From the NCBI GenBank assembly GCA_002493865.1, contig DLAC01000006.1, positions 1,831-17,093 of the forward strand: a stretch of 15,263 nucleotides of DNA, in the 5' to 3' direction. Under the pieces are notes generated by a model. The model saw nothing but the letters and a program-made list of their open reading frames with translations, did no database searches and had not been told where the DNA came from. This DNA is from Caryophanales bacterium UBA7057 (GTDB lineage: Bacteria > Bacillota_I > Bacilli_A > RF39 > UBA660). The translations under genes were made by a program, and so were the position numbers. This document shows positions 13,284 to 15,263 of this stretch, one piece after another. How positions within the stretch are numbered: position 1 is the stretch's first letter; every line of letters starts with the position of its first letter.

Positions 13284-13706
13284 ATGCATTCTTCTTATAT
13301 ATTTGAGTATCAGAATGAAAATGAATTTAGGGTAAAAGAAAGAACTCTTAGAAAATATAATATGCTTGCTTATAAGAAATTAGTTTTTGAATATTATCCT
13401 GAATTAAGAAATGGAAATTTTTTAGGGTCTTTAGTGAGTGAGAATGAAAAAGAGCAAGTTAGAAGTTATGAATTAAAGTTACCAACCGATGAACTCTTTA
13501 AAAAAGTTCATGGGGATGTTAAATTACATTATACTGTCTATCTCGATAAGAAAATTATTCTACTTACAAATATTACTACATCAGATGGAATTTTAGCCGA
13601 AGGGCATCGTACAGAACTTACCACTTATAAGGGTGTAATGGTTTCTAAGAGTAATCCGCAAAAAGATATTTTTAAGATAAACTTATTGAATATGTTAAAC
13701 AAATAA
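13284..13706 (+). CDS. Hypothetical protein, 140 aa
   Basis: I do not recognise this protein. It is soluble, without signal peptide, membrane helix or cysteine, and mixed helix and strand. The N-terminal third is basic and helical (FRVKERTLRKYNMLAYKKL, 15-33); the rest alternates strands, such as LHYTVYLDKKIILLTNI (81-97). The frame stays open back to 13134, but the promoter at 13191-13219 and the RBS AAGGGGG 9 nt before ATG 13284 place the start there. It lies alone between the hisS-aspS terminator and the tRNA promoter. No clear terminator follows; transcripts could run into the tRNA unit. Confidence 0.7.
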   Translation: MHSSYIFEYQNENEFRVKERTLRKYNMLAYKKLVFEYYPELRNGNFLGSLVSENEKEQVRSYELKLPTDELFKKVHGDVKLHYTVYLDKKIILLTNITTSDGILAEGHRTELTTYKGVMVSKSNPQKDIFKINLLNMLNK

Positions 13707-13731
13707 AATTGTCTAAAAATGAAAAAAAATA

Positions 13732-13760
13732 TTGCAACAGATATAAAAATATGTTACTAT
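13732..13760 (+). promoter_or_regulatory. Promoter of the tRNA unit
   Basis: TTGCAA (13732-13737), 17 bp, TACTAT (13755-13760), with TGT before the -10 giving an extended element. It lies 12 bp upstream of the first tRNA. Confidence 0.7.
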
Positions 13761-13772
13761 TAAAAAGTCGAT

Positions 13773-13849
13773 GGACCCTTAGCTCAGTTGGTTAGAGCAT
13801 TCGGCTCATAACCGAACGGTCGATGGTTCGAATCCATCAGGGTCCACCA
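13773..13849 (+). tRNA. tRNA with anticodon CAT, probably tRNA-Ile2 (lysidine type)
   Basis: A 77-nt cloverleaf with CCA encoded. Acceptor arm GGACCCT pairs with AGGGTCC (13839-13845), discriminator A13846; D-arm with AGCTCAGTTGGTTAGAGC (13781-13798); anticodon stem TCGG/CCGA with loop CTCATAA; T-arm GGTTCGAATCC. Anticodon CAT could mean elongator Met, initiator Met or Ile2. Initiator is unlikely because the acceptor starts with a G-C pair. The acceptor stem, D-arm and anticodon loop resemble the Bacillus tRNA-Ile2, whose C34 is changed to lysidine by TilS to read AUA; elongator Met remains possible. Confidence 0.93.
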
Positions 13850-13857
13850 CTCAATAT

Positions 13858-13942
13858 GCGGGTATGGCGGAATTGGCAGACGCACTAGACTTAGGATCTA
13901 GCGCCGCAAGGCTTGCAGGTTCAACTCCTGTTACCCGCACCA
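13858..13942 (+). tRNA. tRNA-Leu (TAG)
   Basis: An 85-nt class II tRNA with long variable arm and encoded CCA. Acceptor GCGGGTA pairs with TACCCGC (13932-13938), discriminator A13939 as required by LeuRS. The anticodon loop CTTAGGA is closed by CTAGA/TCTAG, giving anticodon TAG (13892-13894), which reads CUN codons. It follows the previous tRNA by 8 nt and is cotranscribed with it. Confidence 0.95.
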
Positions 13943-13953
13943 TAGAAAAATAT

Positions 13954-14009
13954 GTTCGAGTAATTCGAACTTTGATATATTTTCAGTCTGAAATATGACT
14001 GATTTTTTT
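13954..14009 (+). terminator. Two hairpins ending the tRNA unit
   Basis: A first hairpin GTTCGA (13954-13959) and TCGAAC (13965-13970) has only a weak T-tail. A second, TCAGTC (13983-13988) and GACTGA (13997-14002), is followed by seven T and is the likely terminator. The first may act in 3'-end processing of the tRNA-Leu precursor. From 14010 to 14052 I see only AT-rich sequence with a possible -10 (TATTAT, 14027-14032) and no matching -35. Confidence 0.7.
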
Positions 14010-14065
14010 ATTAGAAATAAATCATTTATTATTGGAAAACACAACTTTTTTTGGAGGAAGTAAAA

Positions 14066-14590
14066 ATGATTGTTTATAGGGTGATTGAAGATGTTTATTC
14101 ATACGATAAAAATGGAACCAGTAGAAATGAATTTCAAGATTATCAGAAGGGAATTATAAGTTACCCCCGAGATATTTATAATGATGGTTTGAATACTCAT
14201 AATTATAAACATGACACCGATTATTTGCATTTCTTTCATTTTTATGAGGGCGCTTTAGAATATGTTTCTGGAATTCCTTCAATGGGGTGGGATGATCGGT
14301 GTTTTATTGCATTATACAATATCCCTGAAAATTTATTAGATCAATATAGAGGATTTGGATTATATCCAGAAAGTAGGCATCCTAATATTCCAGTTTTAGA
14401 GTATGCAATCCCTTTTTCGAAATTAGAAGATGGTTTTATAAAAGGAGAAGTAATTCCCTATAGTTATGGTAATAAATACTCAGAGGCATATAAAAAATAT
14501 ATGGAAGGAGATTATTCTTCTTATTTAAAGGACATGGATGAACTTAATCAGCAATTTGTTAAATCTTATGTAAATGCTAATCAAAAATAA
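14066..14590 (+). CDS. Hypothetical protein, 174 aa
   Basis: I do not recognise this protein. It is soluble, rich in aromatic residues (many Tyr and Phe), without signal peptide or membrane helix, with one cysteine (C79). The N-terminus MIVYRVIEDVYS, then YLHFFHFYEGALEYV (53-67) and IALYNIPENLL (81-91), has the rhythm of small mono-ADP-ribosyltransferase-like or DUF proteins that start with a YRV strand and a later strand plus helix with a Glu; this is a weak resemblance and no catalytic triad can be assigned. A longer frame starts at TTG 14051, but GGAGG (14053-14057) is the RBS and lies 8 nt before ATG 14066. A terminator follows at 14646. The gene stands alone after the tRNAs. Confidence 0.7.
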   Translation: MIVYRVIEDVYSYDKNGTSRNEFQDYQKGIISYPRDIYNDGLNTHNYKHDTDYLHFFHFYEGALEYVSGIPSMGWDDRCFIALYNIPENLLDQYRGFGLYPESRHPNIPVLEYAIPFSKLEDGFIKGEVIPYSYGNKYSEAYKKYMEGDYSSYLKDMDELNQQFVKSYVNANQK

Positions 14591-14645
14591 TTTTATATAT
14601 GATTGATTACAGGAATATAGTGCATATCATTTGTACTAGTGATAC

Positions 14646-14673
14646 AAACTCGAACTTTTATATTTCGAGTTTT
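14646..14673 (+). terminator. Terminator after the 174-aa gene
   Basis: AAACTCGAA (14646-14654) pairs perfectly with TTCGAGTTT (14664-14672) around a 9-nt loop, with a short T-run. It lies 55 nt past the stop codon. Confidence 0.75.
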
Positions 14674-14698
14674 CATATGCCTCTAAGTTTGATATAAT
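14670..14698 (+). promoter_or_regulatory. Promoter of the ABC transporter gene
   Basis: TATAAT (14693-14698) with TTTTCA (14670-14675) 17 bp upstream, the latter overlapping the end of the preceding terminator. The -35 is weak. The predicted leader to 14757 is about 50 nt. Confidence 0.5.
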
Positions 14699-14756
14699 GT
14701 TTATAGAAAAACAATCTTAATTAAAAATATGTTGGCATGATAGGGTGATGTAATCG

Positions 14757-15263
14757 ATGAATGATAATATTAATTTTATATTTAAAAGTCTCAACAAGAA
14801 AAAAATCACAATATGTTTATTAATAGAGGCATTTTTAGATTTTATTTACTACTTTGTTCCATTCGCTTTTACTTTGTTCTTAACCTTACCTTTTACAGTT
14901 GAGAAGGCAATGATTGTAATCATTATTTTTATGATTTCAAAAACGCTACGTGTTGTCGGAAATTATTTATTAAGAAAATATAGTGATAATTATCTATATG
15001 AATATTCAAAGGTACAATATCAGGAATACTATAAGAAATTAAACCAATTACCGGTTGAAACAATCTCAAAATATCAAACTGGATATTTTAAAAGTATCAT
15101 TGAGAAAATTAGTGAGTTAGTAAAAAGAATATTACAAGCAGAGTATGTAAGTATCATTATTACTTTTATTTTCTTGTTTTATACGTTATATAATCAATCT
15201 GTAATATTATTTATCAGTTCTTTGGTTACAAGTATTATTTGTATATTTTTAAGTATTAGGATT
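14757..15263 (+). CDS. ABC transporter transmembrane subunit, 5' part only
   Basis: An open frame of 169 codons runs from ATG 14757 off the right edge of the window. The translation begins MNDNINFIFKSLNKKK and has membrane helices at about 17-42, 48-68, 131-146 and 148-168. The segment between helices 2 and 3 carries KLNQLPVETISKYQTGY (94-110) and FKSIIEKISELVKRIL (111-126), the intracellular coupling-loop pattern (short LP, then tG, then a helix with the register of xxIxxI) of type IV ABC exporters. A nucleotide-binding domain would lie beyond the window, either fused or separate. RBS AGGGTGA (14742-14748) is 8 nt before ATG. The substrate cannot be told; exporter assignment is by motif layout. 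Confidence 0.7.
   Translation, partial: MNDNINFIFKSLNKKKITICLLIEAFLDFIYYFVPFAFTLFLTLPFTVEKAMIVIIIFMISKTLRVVGNYLLRKYSDNYLYEYSKVQYQEYYKKLNQLPVETISKYQTGYFKSIIEKISELVKRILQAEYVSIIITFIFLFYTLYNQSVILFISSLVTSIICIFLSIRI

Noticed and set aside
14051..14065. TTG start for the 174-aa protein
   Set aside because: The RBS GGAGG overlaps the TTG codon and fits ATG 14066 at normal spacing.
13858..14700. Integration site of a mobile element at the tRNA-Leu 3' end
   Set aside because: No direct repeat of the tRNA 3' end is visible downstream and there is no integrase; the only similarity found is a 14-mer with one mismatch (13965-13978 and 14651-14664) within two hairpins, which is weak in AT-rich DNA.

Overview
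The window is AT-rich DNA from a low-GC Gram-positive bacterium (Firmicutes, Bacilli or Erysipelotrichia-like; possibly one of the uncultured gut lineages near the Mollicutes). Support comes from the yceD-rpmF pair, a spoIIGA-sigE sporulation locus, RNase HIII, a T-box in front of hisS-aspS, strong AGGAGG-type ribosome binding sites, consensus sigma-A promoters and Bacilli-like tRNAs with encoded CCA. The genetic code is standard (all Trp codons are TGG), but only one of 17 complete genes stops at TGA, and that TGA is followed at once by an in-frame TAA. The taxon is inferred; no marker here fixes a genus.

Layout. 1-225: terminator of an upstream unit and a promoter. 226-822: unrecognised 198-aa protein. 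885-1539: yceD and rpmF (ribosome biogenesis). 1560-3174: spoIIGA and sigE, each preceded by a perfect 7-base Spo0A-box core placed exactly 21 bp upstream of a -10 element. 3202-4113 (minus): rnhC, sharing a bidirectional terminator with sigE. 4291-5320: cvpA-like membrane protein and thioredoxin, translationally coupled. 5424-6107: gmk. 6188-8765: three genes for N-terminal zinc-ribbon membrane proteins; a hairpin with a duplicated left arm sits between the second and third. 8851-9702: lipoprotein of unknown function. 9712-13133: hisS-aspS operon under a T-box leader. 13191-13706: orphan 140-aa protein. 13732-14009: tRNA(CAT)-tRNA-Leu(TAG) unit. 14066-14590: orphan 174-aa protein. 14757 to the end: start of an ABC exporter subunit, cut by the window.

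How the genes work together. SpoIIGA is the membrane protease that removes the pro-sequence of sigma-E, the first mother-cell sporulation sigma factor, so the cell is probably a spore former and commitment appears to be wired to Spo0A at both genes separately. The hisS-aspS leader reads like a sensor of tRNA-Asp (GAC specifier, TGGC acceptor-pairing bulge), although the first gene makes HisRS. The zinc-ribbon cluster plus the lipoprotein looks like an uncharacterised envelope module. The rest is housekeeping. No CRISPR array, insertion sequence, phage gene or replication origin was seen.

The observations most worth following are the twin Spo0A-type promoters, the Asp-type T-box with an overlapping His codon, the Cys/His-rich tail of HisRS and the duplicated-arm hairpin.
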